A DNA stretch of 48,971 nt from JBHIET01 sp046760785 (GCA_046760785.1 JBHIET010000019.1:1-48971); one strand, 5' to 3'; shown: positions 25,685 to 34,422, counted from the first letter of the stretch. The notes: generated by a model from the letters alone, not told the origin. Numbers and translations: made by a program.

Positions 25685-26328
25685 TTCACCCTCCTAATTT
25701 AAGGCGTTCTTGTGCTTTTGGTTGGGCCAATTACAGACTCGCAACGTACTCGTATTCAGTATTCGCTGTATGCCTCAGACATCACCTCCTTCAATTATCA
25801 AGTGCGGCGTCAGCACCGTATGGACTGCTACTTGCCCTCGGGCACGACGTTCACCTTGTCTGTGCCTTTGATGTGCTCCTCGTCATTGGGATACTCGTCG
25901 GCGTTGAGGCAACAGGCGTGAAAAGGGGCGATGAACGACGGCACCCTATCGTACTTCGCGGAAGAAACATCAGCGAGAGCACCGACCCGACAAAAACGTT
26001 GCCCCTCGCGCGTCTCACAGTGGTCACTCCTGCAAAAGGGGAACCAGAGATAGTACGCCGGACTTGAAGTGGATGTAGCCCCGCCCTGGGGACGACAGTT
26101 GCAGAATGGTAGAGGAAAAATTGGCTCCCTCCTTCCAACAATGCAATTATACCATAAAAAGAAACGCATTTCCAATAGATTTTTCCTAAAAACGGCCCCA
26201 ACCTCCGGACCAGGTGGTCACGACAGTGGTCATACAAGCCGAGCAAGCGCTTGCCAAATATCCGTCTTTCGTGTACCATTGCTACGGACGAGATGCAGTA
26301 CGGGTAACCTCAAAGTCGTGAAAAGCCT
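25685..26328. other. 644-bp intergenic region without a convincing gene
   Basis: This is the leader of the subtilase (minus) and the promoter region of the ADP-forming synthetase (plus). Minus-strand ORFs here are low-quality and show no recognisable domain, although one ends in a plausible hydrophilic tail (PNDEEHIKGTDKVNVVPEGK). A perfect Shine-Dalgarno string (AAGGAGGTGAT, minus strand, 25785-25795) runs into an eight-codon ORF (MSEAYSEY). Bases 26081-26100 resemble an arm of the fold-back at 20875. A clearly AT-rich patch lies at 26140-26190. Confidence 0.5.
26251..26279 (+). promoter_or_regulatory. sigma-70-type promoter for the acetyl-CoA synthetase operon
   Basis: TTGCCA (26251-26256) and TACCAT (26274-26279) are separated by 17 bases, 49 bases before ATG 26329. 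No clear ribosome-binding site is seen before that ATG. Confidence 0.5.
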
Positions 26329-28425
26329 ATGCTGGATACCTTCTTCCACCCCCAATCGGTTGCCGTCATCGGTGCCTCCCGCGCCCCCGAGAAGCTGGGC
26401 TACGCGGTGCTGAACAACATCCTGAAGGCGGGTTTTCCCGGCCAAGTCTACCCGGTCAACCCCAGGAGCGGCGAGATACTGGGTTTGAAAGCCTATCCTT
26501 CTGTGTTGGACATCCCTGATCCGGTAGACCTGGCGGTGATCGTGATCCCCTATCGCTTCGTGCCGCCTGTGCTGGAGCAATGCGGGCAGAAGGAGGTCCC
26601 GGCCGTCGTGGTCATCAGCGCCGGCTTCCGTGAGGCCGGGCGCGAGGGGCTGGAGCGGGAGATGGAACTGATCGAGATAGCCCGTAAGTACGACCTGCGC
26701 CTCATCGGCCCCAATTGCCTGGGCGTGATTGACACCGCTACCCCGCTCAACGCGACGTTCGCCGCCGGCACACCTCCCGCCGGCCCCACCGCCTTCATGT
26801 CCCAGTCGGGCGCACTGGGCGTGGCGGTGCTTGACCTGGCGCTGGCCGGCCGCATCGGCTTCTCCAAATTCGTCAGCCTGGGTAACAAGGCGGACGTGAG
26901 CGAGACTGATCTGTTGGAGGCGTGGAGTGACGACCCGGCCTCGCGGGTGATTCTCGTCTACGTCGAGGGGTTGCCCGATGGACAGAAGTTCATCCACGTG
27001 GCGCGGAAGGTCACGCGCCACAAACCGGTGGTGGCGGTCAAGGGCGGTGTGACGAAATTGGGTGCGCGGGCGGTGTCGTCGCACACGGGCAGCCTGGCAG
27101 GCTCCGAGGCGGCCTACAAGGCCGCTTTTCAACAGGCGGGGGTCATCCGCGCGCCCTCGCTGGAGGCGCTCCTCGACTACGCCCGTGCCTTCGCCCATCA
27201 GCCCTTGCCCCGTGGCCGGCGCGTCGCCATCGTGACGAACGCCGGTGGCCCCGGCATCCTGGCCACCGACGCACTGGAGCGAACCGACCTGGAGCTGGCA
27301 CGGCTGAGCCGGGAGACGGTGGCGGCATTGGAAGGCTTTCTGCCCGGCGAGGCCAGCGTGGTCAACCCGGTGGACATTCTGGGGGACGCTTCAGCCGAGC
27401 GGTACGAACAGGCGCTGCAGGTTGTCCTGGCCGATGAGGGGGTGGACAGCGTCATCGTCATCGCCGTGCCTCAGGCGCTGATTGACACAGAAGCCACGGC
27501 CGAGGCAGTGGGGCGCTTGGCGGCCGAGACCGACAAGCCGGTGCTGGGCTGCTTCATCGGCGAGGCGAGCATAGAGGTCGGGGTGGCGGTGCTCGACCGC
27601 TACGGTGTCCCTAACTATCCCTTTCCCGAGCGGGCGGCGGCGGCGCTGGCGGCGATGAACGAGTACCGGCAGGAACAGAAGCGTCCTCTCTACAGCGATG
27701 TGGCGCGATTCCCAGCGGACGTCGAAGCGGTGCGGTCCGTGTTCGAGCAGGCGCGAGGGGAGGGCCGGGTCAGCATCGGCGACGCCGAGGCGCGGGCGGT
27801 GCTGGAAGCCTATGGTTTCCCCGTCCCCCGATCCGTGCTGGCGGCCACGCCTGAGGAGGCAGTGGAGGCGGCCGAGGAGATGGGCTACCCGGTGGTGATG
27901 AAAATCGCCTCGCCCGATATCCTGCATAAGACCGATGTGGGCGGCGTCAAGTTGAACCTGCGCTCGGCTGACGACGTGCGGGATGCATTTGATCTTATCG
28001 TCTATCGGGCCGAGCGGTACGTGCCGGGGGCGCGCGTTTGGGGCTGCCTGGTGCAGCAGATGGTGTCGGGCGGTCGAGAAGTGCTGCTGGGAATGAGCCA
28101 CGACCCGCAGTTCGGGCCGTTGGTCGCTTTCGGCCTGGGCGGCATCTATGTGGAGGCGCTGAAGGACGTCGCTTTCCGCGTGGCTCCCTTCAGCCGCCAA
28201 GAGGCGGAGGAGATGATGCGCGAGATTCGGTCCTACCCTCTGCTGGAGGGCATCCGGGGCGAGCCACCGGCCGACCACGAGGCGATGGTGGATGCGCTGC
28301 TGCGCATCAGCCAGTTGGTGACCGATTTCCCCGAGATCGTGGAACTGGACATCAACCCCTTGATGGTCTTCGAGGAGGGGCGCGGGGCGATGGCGATTGA
28401 TATGCGGCTGGTGTTGGCGGCCTGA
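26329..28425 (+). CDS. acetate-CoA ligase (ADP-forming), fused alpha-beta
   Basis: NDP-forming acyl-CoA synthetase that converts acetyl-CoA, ADP and phosphate to acetate, CoA and ATP, giving ATP during fermentation of pyruvate or amino acids. The 698-residue chain carries a CoA-binding Rossmann domain (SVAVIGASRAPEKLGY, residues 10-25), succinyl-CoA-synthetase-like ligase domains with the phosphorylated His252 in SSHTGSLAGS, and from about 480 an ATP-grasp domain (MGYPVVMKIASPDILHKTD). It ends with DINPLMVF. The alpha-then-beta order is the common fused bacterial arrangement. It heads a seven-gene operon reaching enolase. Acetate is the default guess; branched or aryl acids are possible for this family. 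Confidence 0.92.
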   Translation: MLDTFFHPQSVAVIGASRAPEKLGYAVLNNILKAGFPGQVYPVNPRSGEILGLKAYPSVLDIPDPVDLAVIVIPYRFVPPVLEQCGQKEVPAVVVISAGFREAGREGLEREMELIEIARKYDLRLIGPNCLGVIDTATPLNATFAAGTPPAGPTAFMSQSGALGVAVLDLALAGRIGFSKFVSLGNKADVSETDLLEAWSDDPASRVILVYVEGLPDGQKFIHVARKVTRHKPVVAVKGGVTKLGARAVSSHTGSLAGSEAAYKAAFQQAGVIRAPSLEALLDYARAFAHQPLPRGRRVAIVTNAGGPGILATDALERTDLELARLSRETVAALEGFLPGEASVVNPVDILGDASAERYEQALQVVLADEGVDSVIVIAVPQALIDTEATAEAVGRLAAETDKPVLGCFIGEASIEVGVAVLDRYGVPNYPFPERAAAALAAMNEYRQEQKRPLYSDVARFPADVEAVRSVFEQARGEGRVSIGDAEARAVLEAYGFPVPRSVLAATPEEAVEAAEEMGYPVVMKIASPDILHKTDVGGVKLNLRSADDVRDAFDLIVYRAERYVPGARVWGCLVQQMVSGGREVLLGMSHDPQFGPLVAFGLGGIYVEALKDVAFRVAPFSRQEAEEMMREIRSYPLLEGIRGEPPADHEAMVDALLRISQLVTDFPEIVELDINPLMVFEEGRGAMAIDMRLVLAA

Positions 28426-28427
28426 GT

Positions 28428-28787
28428 GTGCTGGAAAGTGAGGAGCAGCGGGTGAAAAGCTCGTCGGAGGTAGGGGCGATAATCCAGAGGATGGTGGAGA
28501 AGATCGTCTCCGATTACGCGCCCCAGAAGGTGATTTTGTACGGTTCTTATGCCTACGGGACGCCGCACCGTGACAGTGACATTGACTTGCTCATCATCAA
28601 GGATACGCCGGAGAGATTTCTGGATCGTTGGGTCGCCGTGCGTCGTCTTCTCACCGGGATGCACCGTTCGCTTCCCTTGGAGCCCCTCGTGCTGACGCCG
28701 CAGGAGCTTGAAGATCGTCTGGCCGTTGGTGACCAGTTTATTGCCGAGATTCTCAGGAAAGGGAAAGTGCTCTATGCAGCGTCGTGA
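28428..28787 (+). CDS. MNT-type nucleotidyltransferase, cassette 1
   Basis: A 119-residue minimal nucleotidyltransferase with the polymerase-beta signature GSYAYGTPHRDSDIDLLI: Gly-Ser, then Asp-x-Asp. Such proteins pair with HEPN partners as toxin-antitoxin-like modules in which the transferase can modify the HEPN protein. Start is GTG 28428, two bases after the upstream stop. Its 3' end overlaps the HEPN gene by 14 bases, and the second cassette shows exactly the same overlap. Aligned without gaps over 84 residues it is about half identical to the product of 30418-30762. Confidence 0.9.
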   Translation: MLESEEQRVKSSSEVGAIIQRMVEKIVSDYAPQKVILYGSYAYGTPHRDSDIDLLIIKDTPERFLDRWVAVRRLLTGMHRSLPLEPLVLTPQELEDRLAVGDQFIAEILRKGKVLYAAS

Positions 28788-29172
28788 AGAGTCCCTCTAT
28801 CCCGGCGATTGGCTGCGCATCGCTGAGAAAGACCTGAAACGGGTGAAGCGGATGCTTGCGGTCCACGATCCCGAAGTAGCGGGGTTTTTCCTCCAGCAGG
28901 CAGTGGAAAAGTTTTTGAAAGCCTTTCTCCTGTCCAGGGGATGGGAACTCAGACGCATCCACGATCTTGGGGCGTTATTGGATGACGCCGTGGTTCATAC
29001 TCCCTCTTTGGAAAAGTTCCGCTCTGCCTGTCAGAAGATCACGGCTTTCTACTTTGTGGAGCGATACCCTTTTGTCGTGGAGGCTGGCCCGACGGAGGAG
29101 GACATTCGTACCTCGCTGGAGCAGGTTGGTGAACTCATCGAAAGGTTACGCCACGCGCTTCGCCAACCGTAG
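28774..29172 (+). CDS. HEPN-domain protein, cassette 1
   Basis: A 132-residue all-helical HEPN protein, partner of the preceding nucleotidyltransferase. Core features are DWLRIAEKDLKRVKRML, GFFLQQAVEKFLKAFLL and the RRIHDL turn, then VERYPF. The Rx4-6H motif of ribonuclease HEPN toxins is not evident, so nuclease activity cannot be assumed. ATG 28774 lies within the upstream gene (14-base overlap, context GTGCTCTATG). A frame extension to 28708 is unlikely. The next 170 bases before the DRTGG gene hold no clear gene. Confidence 0.87.
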   Translation: MQRREESLYPGDWLRIAEKDLKRVKRMLAVHDPEVAGFFLQQAVEKFLKAFLLSRGWELRRIHDLGALLDDAVVHTPSLEKFRSACQKITAFYFVERYPFVVEAGPTEEDIRTSLEQVGELIERLRHALRQP

Positions 29173-29342
29173 ATCACCTTGTGTCGGCAGTACTACGAGC
29201 GCAAGTGGCAGCGGATAAGAGCAGGGATCAGGAAGAATTGTCGGCGGATGTACAACCCGTTTCTGATGAATGTCTGCCAAGAGGGGATCGTCCTATGGAC
29301 AAGCAGGAAGAGTTAAAGGCGCAACTAGAGAGGTGAGCGGCG

Positions 29343-30425
29343 ATGAAAGCATTGTATGTCACTTCACTCCATACCTTCAGCGGCAAGACCGCCGTCTGTC
29401 TGGCGTTGGGGCGACGGTTGCAAGAGGAAGGGTATCGGGTCGGTTACTTCAAGCCGCTCTCCACCCAGCCGTGGGAGCCGGTCCCGGGGCGGGCGGTGGA
29501 CGAGGACGCCGATTTCGTGCGGCGAACGCTGGGGCTGGAAGAACCGTCGGCAGAACTGGTGGGCGTTGTCCTCACCCCATCGCTTCTACGGGACATGCTC
29601 TGCGGCTGCTCCGACCGTGATTTCATGTCGGAGGTCCAGGCTGCCTATCAGCGGGTCAGCTCTGGTAAGGATGTCGTCTTGTTGGAGGGTGGGGCCTCCT
29701 TGCGAGAGGGATTCAGCGTCAGCCTGGGCTCCGCGCTGGTGGCGGATGTCCTGGACGTGCCGGTTCTGGCCGTCATCCGCTTCCGCAACGAGATGAGCCT
29801 GGTAGACGACTGCCTGGTGGCGCAACTGCGGCTGGGGGAGCGGCTGCTGGGTGTGCTCATCAACACCATCCCGGAGCAGGCACAGGAATTTGTGGCCCAG
29901 GTGGCCCGCCCTTGTCTGGAAGAGCGGGCTATCCCCGTACTGGGAGCCCTTCCCCTCCGGAGGGAGCTCCGGGCCATCAGCGTCGGAGAACTGGCGGACG
30001 TGTTGAACGGCGAGTTCCTGGCCCTACCGGAGAAGAGAGATGAACTGATTGAGCATCTGATGGTCGGGGCGATGAGCGTGGAACAGGCGCTGCCGCGCAT
30101 ACGACGCACGCCGGGGAGCAAGGCCATCATCACCGGCGGTGACCGGGCCGACATGCAACTGGTGGCGTTGGAGACGGCAACCAATTGCCTGGTTCTGACC
30201 GGCCACCTGCGGCCTTTGCCAGAGATACTACGCCGTGCCGAGGAATCGGGTGTCCCGGTACTGTTGGTGCGTGGAAACACCATGGAGACGGTGGGGGCCG
30301 TTGAACGGGTGTTCGGCAAGACACGGCTGGGCCAGGCGGCTAAGCTGGAGCAGTTCGAGGCTCTGTTGGCCGAGCACTTCGATTTCGAGCGGCTGTATGA
30401 GGGGATGGGGTTAGCGAATGGATAG
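29343..30425 (+). CDS. BioD-like / DRTGG-domain protein (phosphotransacetylase N-terminal-like)
   Basis: A 360-residue protein of the COG0857 type: a P-loop dethiobiotin-synthetase-like domain (TSLHTFSGKTAVCLALG, residues 7-23) and a C-terminal DRTGG domain (about 210-320) with ITGGDRADMQLVALET. This pair occurs at the N-terminus of some phosphotransacetylases but here lacks the catalytic Pta domain. Free-standing copies often neighbour ADP-forming acetyl-CoA synthetases, as here. A sensory or regulatory role in acetate metabolism is inferred. It is flanked on both sides by nucleotidyltransferase-HEPN pairs; its stop overlaps the second pair by eight bases. Confidence 0.84.
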   Translation: MKALYVTSLHTFSGKTAVCLALGRRLQEEGYRVGYFKPLSTQPWEPVPGRAVDEDADFVRRTLGLEEPSAELVGVVLTPSLLRDMLCGCSDRDFMSEVQAAYQRVSSGKDVVLLEGGASLREGFSVSLGSALVADVLDVPVLAVIRFRNEMSLVDDCLVAQLRLGERLLGVLINTIPEQAQEFVAQVARPCLEERAIPVLGALPLRRELRAISVGELADVLNGEFLALPEKRDELIEHLMVGAMSVEQALPRIRRTPGSKAIITGGDRADMQLVALETATNCLVLTGHLRPLPEILRRAEESGVPVLLVRGNTMETVGAVERVFGKTRLGQAAKLEQFEALLAEHFDFERLYEGMGLANG

Positions 30426-30762
30426 AGAGAAACTGCGCGAGCGTTACGAGCGCGCAATTGAGTGGACCGTTGCTCGACTGCGCGAGGCTTATGACCCCGA
30501 AAAGATCATCCTTTTTGGTTCCTGTGCCCGGGGCGACTTTGGTGAGGACTCCGATATAGACCTCCTCATCGTCAAGGAAACCGCGTCGCGGCCCCTGGAT
30601 CGTATGCGGGAGGTGTACAAGGTTGTCTATTCACCGCATCATTACCTGGCGCTGGATCCTCTGGTGTTCACTTCTGATGAGTTGGCTCAGAGACTAGAGG
30701 CGCGGGATTACCTTATCCAGGAGATCGTTCGTGAGGGGAGAGTGCTCTATGAACGAGAATGA
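30418..30762 (+). CDS. MNT-type nucleotidyltransferase, cassette 2
   Basis: A 114-residue minimal nucleotidyltransferase with ILFGSCARGDFGEDSDIDLL, the Gly-Ser plus Asp-x-Asp metal site. It is a paralogue of 28428-28787: an ungapped comparison by eye gives 42 of 84 identical residues, with the same ending (GxVLY). ATG 30418 overlaps the DRTGG gene by eight bases, and its own end overlaps the HEPN gene by 14 bases. Confidence 0.9.
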   Translation: MDREKLRERYERAIEWTVARLREAYDPEKIILFGSCARGDFGEDSDIDLLIVKETASRPLDRMREVYKVVYSPHHYLALDPLVFTSDELAQRLEARDYLIQEIVREGRVLYERE

Positions 30763-31174
30763 GGGAACAGGTGCCCGCGACTGGTTTGTCAAGGCGGACA
30801 CCGATTTCAAGTCGGCCTGGATGCTCGCAGATCTTTCAGGCCCACCGGAGACCATCTGCTTCCTGGCCCAGCAGGGAGCAGAAAAGTATCTCAAAGGCTA
30901 CTTGGTGTGGCATGGTGTGGCTTTTCGCAAAGTGCACGATATGCTGGAGATACTTAACGGCTGCCGAAGTGTGGAAGAAGTATTTGAACAGTTGGAGGGT
31001 GATTGTCGAGCACTCAACCCGTATGCAGTTGAGGTGAGATACCCTGGCTTTGCCGCGTTCTACGATGACGAGGAGGCCCGCTACGCTCTGGAAAGGGCCG
31101 AGCGTATCCGCCGCTTCGTGCGGGAGCGGCTTGGGTTGGGCAAAGGAGCAGACCTCATTCTAGAGGAGGAATGA
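30749..31174 (+). CDS. HEPN-domain protein, cassette 2
   Basis: A 141-residue HEPN protein with DWFVKADTDFKSAWMLA, CFLAQQGAEKYLKGYLV, FRKVHDM and VEVRYPGF in the same order as the first HEPN. It is somewhat more divergent than the nucleotidyltransferase pair. No Rx4-6H motif is evident. ATG 30749 sits in the same GTGCTCTATG context and 14-base overlap as cassette 1, so the overlap predates or was copied with the duplication. Its stop touches the enolase start, so it is cotranscribed with eno. Confidence 0.87.
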   Translation: MNENEGTGARDWFVKADTDFKSAWMLADLSGPPETICFLAQQGAEKYLKGYLVWHGVAFRKVHDMLEILNGCRSVEEVFEQLEGDCRALNPYAVEVRYPGFAAFYDDEEARYALERAERIRRFVRERLGLGKGADLILEEE

Positions 31175-32466
31175 TGATTGAGACCGAGATTGACGCTATC
31201 GTGGCCCGCGAGGTTCTGGATTCGCGGGGGAATCCCACTGTGGAGGTGGAAGTCGTGCTGCTGGGAGGAGCCTGGGGGCGGGCCGCCGTCCCCTCCGGGG
31301 CCTCCACCGGCGTCCACGAGGCGCTGGAGCTGCGTGACGGCGACAAGGGCCGCTACGGCGGCAAGGGCGTGCTGCAGGTGGTCGCCAACGTCAACGACGT
31401 GATCGCTGACGAGTTGTTCGGCTGGGACAGTACCGACCAGGCTGGCATTGACGCGCGGTTACTGGAACTGGACGGCACGCCCAACAAGGAGAAACTGGGG
31501 GCCAATGCCATCCTGGGCGTCTCGCTGGCCGTGGCCCACGCAGCGGCCAACGCGCTCCAGATGCCCGCGTATCGCTACGTCGGCGGCGTGTACGCCCACG
31601 TGCTGCCCGTGCCGGGGATGAACATCCTCAACGGCGGCAAGCATGCGGTGGACGGTCCCGACTTGCAGGAGTTTATGATCATGCCGGTGGGTGCGTCGTC
31701 CTTCGCCGAGGCGTTGCGCTGGGGGAGCGAGGTCTACCACACGCTCAAGGAGGTCCTCAAGGCCAAGGGGTACTCCACCGGCGTTGGGGACGAGGGGGGC
31801 TTCGCGCCCAGCCTCAAGACGAACGAGGAGGCCATCGAGATCATCCTGGAGGCCATCGAGAGGGCCGGCTACAAGCCCGGCGAGCAGATCCGCATCGCAC
31901 TCGACCCCGCTGCCAGTGAGTTCTTCGAGGGTGGAAAGTACGTTCTCAAGAAAGAAGGCCGCACCCTCACCGGCGCGGAGATGGTCGAGTTCTACGCCGA
32001 TTGGGTGGAGAAGTATCCCATTATCAGCATCGAAGATGGGCTGGCCGAGGACGACTGGGACAGTTGGGTGCTGATGATGGAACGGCTGGGCGACCGGGTC
32101 CAGATCGTGGGGGATGATCTGTTGGTGACCAGCGTGACGCGAGTACAGAAGGCGATTGACCTGCGGGCCTGCAACGCGCTCTTATGCAAGGTGAACCAGA
32201 TTGGGACGCTCACGGAGGCCATCGCTGCCGTGCAACTGGCGCAGCGGGCGGGCTGGACGGTCGTCGTTTCTCACCGTTCGGGCGAGACGGAGGACTCGAC
32301 TATCGCCGACCTGGCGGTGGCGTTGAACACCGGCCAGATCAAGACCGGCGCGCCCTGCCGTTCCGACCGCGTCGCCAAGTACAACCAATTGCTGCGCATC
32401 GAGCAGGAGTTGGGCGAACAGGCTGTCTACGCAGGATTGGCGGCCTTCACCAACCTGCGGTGCTAA
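31174..32466 (+). CDS. eno: enolase
   Basis: Phosphopyruvate hydratase converting 2-phosphoglycerate to phosphoenolpyruvate. About 430 residues with VLDSRGNPTVEVEV (about 13-26), GAILGVS-like GANAILGVSLAVAHAAA, GDEGGFAPSL, SIEDGLAEDDWDSW with a Mg ligand, LLCKVNQIGTLTEAI with the catalytic Lys, and VVSHRSGETEDSTIADL. ATG 31174 is preferred over ATG 31171 because AGGAGG (31164-31169) gives better spacing. It follows the second HEPN gene with no room for a promoter, so it is probably expressed from the acetyl-CoA synthetase operon or an internal promoter. Confidence 0.97.
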   Translation: MIETEIDAIVAREVLDSRGNPTVEVEVVLLGGAWGRAAVPSGASTGVHEALELRDGDKGRYGGKGVLQVVANVNDVIADELFGWDSTDQAGIDARLLELDGTPNKEKLGANAILGVSLAVAHAAANALQMPAYRYVGGVYAHVLPVPGMNILNGGKHAVDGPDLQEFMIMPVGASSFAEALRWGSEVYHTLKEVLKAKGYSTGVGDEGGFAPSLKTNEEAIEIILEAIERAGYKPGEQIRIALDPAASEFFEGGKYVLKKEGRTLTGAEMVEFYADWVEKYPIISIEDGLAEDDWDSWVLMMERLGDRVQIVGDDLLVTSVTRVQKAIDLRACNALLCKVNQIGTLTEAIAAVQLAQRAGWTVVVSHRSGETEDSTIADLAVALNTGQIKTGAPCRSDRVAKYNQLLRIEQELGEQAVYAGLAAFTNLRC

Positions 32467-32470
32467 GCAG

Positions 32471-32538
32471 CCGCAAGGCTTGCGGGCCGACGAATGCAAC
32501 CGCTCGCACCCAGCTCGGCCGACCCGGCCGGGGGTTTT
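32471..32538 (+). terminator. possible enolase terminator region
   Basis: Two short GC stems follow the eno stop: CCGCAA/TTGCGG (32471-32485), and CGGCC/GGCCG (32516-32530) followed by GGGGTTTT. Confidence 0.35.
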
Positions 32539-32580
32539 GCGAGTAGCTGCAGTCAGTCTCTATGATCAAGGAGGCAGAAA

Positions 32581-34233
32581 ATGACTATCGGACGAGCTTC
32601 GTGGTTAGCTGGAATTGCAGGATTGATGTTGCTCCTGGCAGGTCTGGGGTGTAGCGTTTGCCCGTTGGTGCCGCGACTGCCAACCGCCACCCCTTCGCCG
32701 CCGACCGACACACCTATACCTGAGGCTACGCCAACGCCAGAGCCAACACCCACGCCCGAGACACTCACAGAGATGGTTCTATACACCAACCCGACAGCGG
32801 GACTCAGCATCCTCTACCCGGCAGATTGGGTGTACGAGACCGAGAATGACGATGTCTACTTCGCCGAGAGCGAGGAGGCACTGGCATACTCCGATCCGAC
32901 GGCAGGAGCACTTTTCGGAATCAGGACGGGCAGCCCCGAAGAGATGGAGCTGCAATTTGGAACGGCGGCGAGGGCGGAGGATTTGCTGGACAGTGCATTG
33001 GAGGACCTGCGTGAGGAAGAAGCCGAGATCGGAGAGAGCGAGGCCCGGACCTTCGGTGGGGTTCCCGGGGCTGGCGTCGAAGCAGGCTGGACCGACGAGC
33101 AAACTGGAGCCCAAATGCGCGGCTACATCATCGCTGCTGTGGGTGAAGAGGTGGCTGCGGTTGGGTTCGGGGTGTCAACGCAGGCCGACTGGCCCTCTTA
33201 CGAACCGATCTTTCAGGATATGTTCACCAGCCTGGAGCTCTTTCCGCCCGAGGTGCCGGAACCCGTGGAGCGAGGACCGATCCAGCCGGGAGAGATGGTA
33301 GAAGGTACGCTGCCCCTTGGTGGCGTGGATATCTGGTACTTCGAGGTGGAAGCAGGCCGATATGTCACCATCCGCCTGGATGCTGTTGACCCTGATGCTC
33401 TGGACACTTATCTGGAGATCTACGATGAGGACGAGGTTTGGATCACCGAAGATGACGACGGTGGCGAGGGCACGAATTCGCTAATCGCGGAGTTCCCTAT
33501 AGGAAGCTCCGGCACCTACTATATCCATGCTCTGACCTACAGCGGTGAGGGCGATTACACGCTCAACCTGGAGATCACCGAGGAGCCCTCCGGCGGCGGC
33601 CCGATCAAATACGGGGGAACTGTGGAGGGAGTGCTGGCCGAAGGAGTCCAGCACGAATGGGTGTTCGACGGCGAGGAGGGGAACGTGGTCAACATCGCTA
33701 TGAACGCGGTAGGCGAAGAGCTGGATTGCTACTTGGAGTTGTATGGTCCCGATGGCCTCTTGCTCACCGACGACGATGACAGCGGCGAGGAGTTCAACGC
33801 TCTTATCGAGTACTACGAGCTACCAACTGATGGTACCTATCGCATTGTCGCTCGTGGTGGCTTGTTCGGTGCAGCAGGGGCGTATGAACTCACACTGGAG
33901 CAGACAGAGACGGTGGTCGAAGGTGTTCTCGCCTACGGCGAGACGGCGAAGGTCACTCTGGAGCCTGGCACGCGCCACCACTGGCTGTTTGAAGGCGAGG
34001 AGGGAGACGTTATCACGATATCTATGACTGGTGTGACTGAGGATATGGATACTTTCCTCGAACTGTTTGCGCCCGACGGTGTGCGGGTTATGACCGATGA
34101 CGACGGCGGTGGGGATAGCAACGCCGAAATCTCCGAGTTCGAGTTGCCGCTGAGCGGCACCTACCGCATCATCGCGCGGGGCTACGACGACGAGGATGTG
34201 GGGGAGTACGAATTGACTCTGACTGGACCATAG
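32581..34233 (+). CDS. secreted lipoprotein with three PPC domains
   Basis: A 550-residue exported protein. Its signal peptide ends in a lipobox (LAGLGC, Cys24), followed by a Pro/Thr-rich linker (about 35-60) and a domain with LSILYPADWVYE (about 75-220) of the PsbP/DUF1795-like type. Three successive pre-peptidase C-terminal-like (PPC) beta-sandwiches then follow, each with an acidic Asp-rich loop (ITEDDDGGEG, LTDDDDSGEE, MTDDDGGGDS) and a GTYxI strand. PPC modules usually accompany secreted peptidases; here there is no protease domain, so it may be a surface-binding or scaffold protein. Neighbouring genes are glycolytic and do not explain its role. Confidence 0.85.
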   Translation: MTIGRASWLAGIAGLMLLLAGLGCSVCPLVPRLPTATPSPPTDTPIPEATPTPEPTPTPETLTEMVLYTNPTAGLSILYPADWVYETENDDVYFAESEEALAYSDPTAGALFGIRTGSPEEMELQFGTAARAEDLLDSALEDLREEEAEIGESEARTFGGVPGAGVEAGWTDEQTGAQMRGYIIAAVGEEVAAVGFGVSTQADWPSYEPIFQDMFTSLELFPPEVPEPVERGPIQPGEMVEGTLPLGGVDIWYFEVEAGRYVTIRLDAVDPDALDTYLEIYDEDEVWITEDDDGGEGTNSLIAEFPIGSSGTYYIHALTYSGEGDYTLNLEITEEPSGGGPIKYGGTVEGVLAEGVQHEWVFDGEEGNVVNIAMNAVGEELDCYLELYGPDGLLLTDDDDSGEEFNALIEYYELPTDGTYRIVARGGLFGAAGAYELTLEQTETVVEGVLAYGETAKVTLEPGTRHHWLFEGEEGDVITISMTGVTEDMDTFLELFAPDGVRVMTDDDGGGDSNAEISEFELPLSGTYRIIARGYDDEDVGEYELTLTGP

Positions 34234-34288
34234 GTTCGTATTCAACACTGGACTCTGGCAAATTTGGAATCGTGGGGAGAATGGCCCA

Positions 34289-34407
34289 AGAAACCCGTTT
34301 TGGGGCCCTCGAGTGGGGACTTTCCTCGAAAAAAGCGGCCTTTGTGGGGCACCAGCCCTACCAATATGAGAAACGGGTTTCTGCCAAACTCCAGTCAACG
34401 TTTGGCA
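34289..34407 (+). promoter_or_regulatory. structured 5' leader of pyruvate kinase
   Basis: AGAAACCCGTTT (34289-34300) is perfectly complementary to AAACGGGTTTCT (34371-34382), enclosing 70 bases. The adjoining TGCCAAAC (34382-34389) and GTTTGGCA (34400-34407) form a second hairpin eight bases before the GGAG ribosome site. The two structures share one base. This could be an attenuator or translational control element; no known riboswitch class is recognised. Confidence 0.5.
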
Positions 34408-34422
34408 TGGACTTGGAGTGAA

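Noticed and set aside
25785..25795. ATCACCTCCTT on the plus strand resembles the 3' end of 16S rRNA
   Set aside because: No other rRNA sequence is present; it is the complement of a perfect Shine-Dalgarno string on the minus strand.
25828..26279. Overlapping minus-strand ORFs between the subtilase and acetyl-CoA synthetase genes
   Set aside because: They are rich in Cys, Arg and Ser without a domain, and lack ribosome sites. The hydrophilic tail of one is noted but is not enough for a gene.
29173..29342. Short ORF ending MDKQEELKAQLER before the DRTGG gene
   Set aside because: Only about a dozen codons from its Met; it could be a gene remnant but has no recognisable partner.
28428..31174. 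HEPN-MNT pairs considered as an ordinary defence island
   Set aside because: No other defence, phage or mobility genes surround them, and both neighbours are metabolic genes in the same operon.
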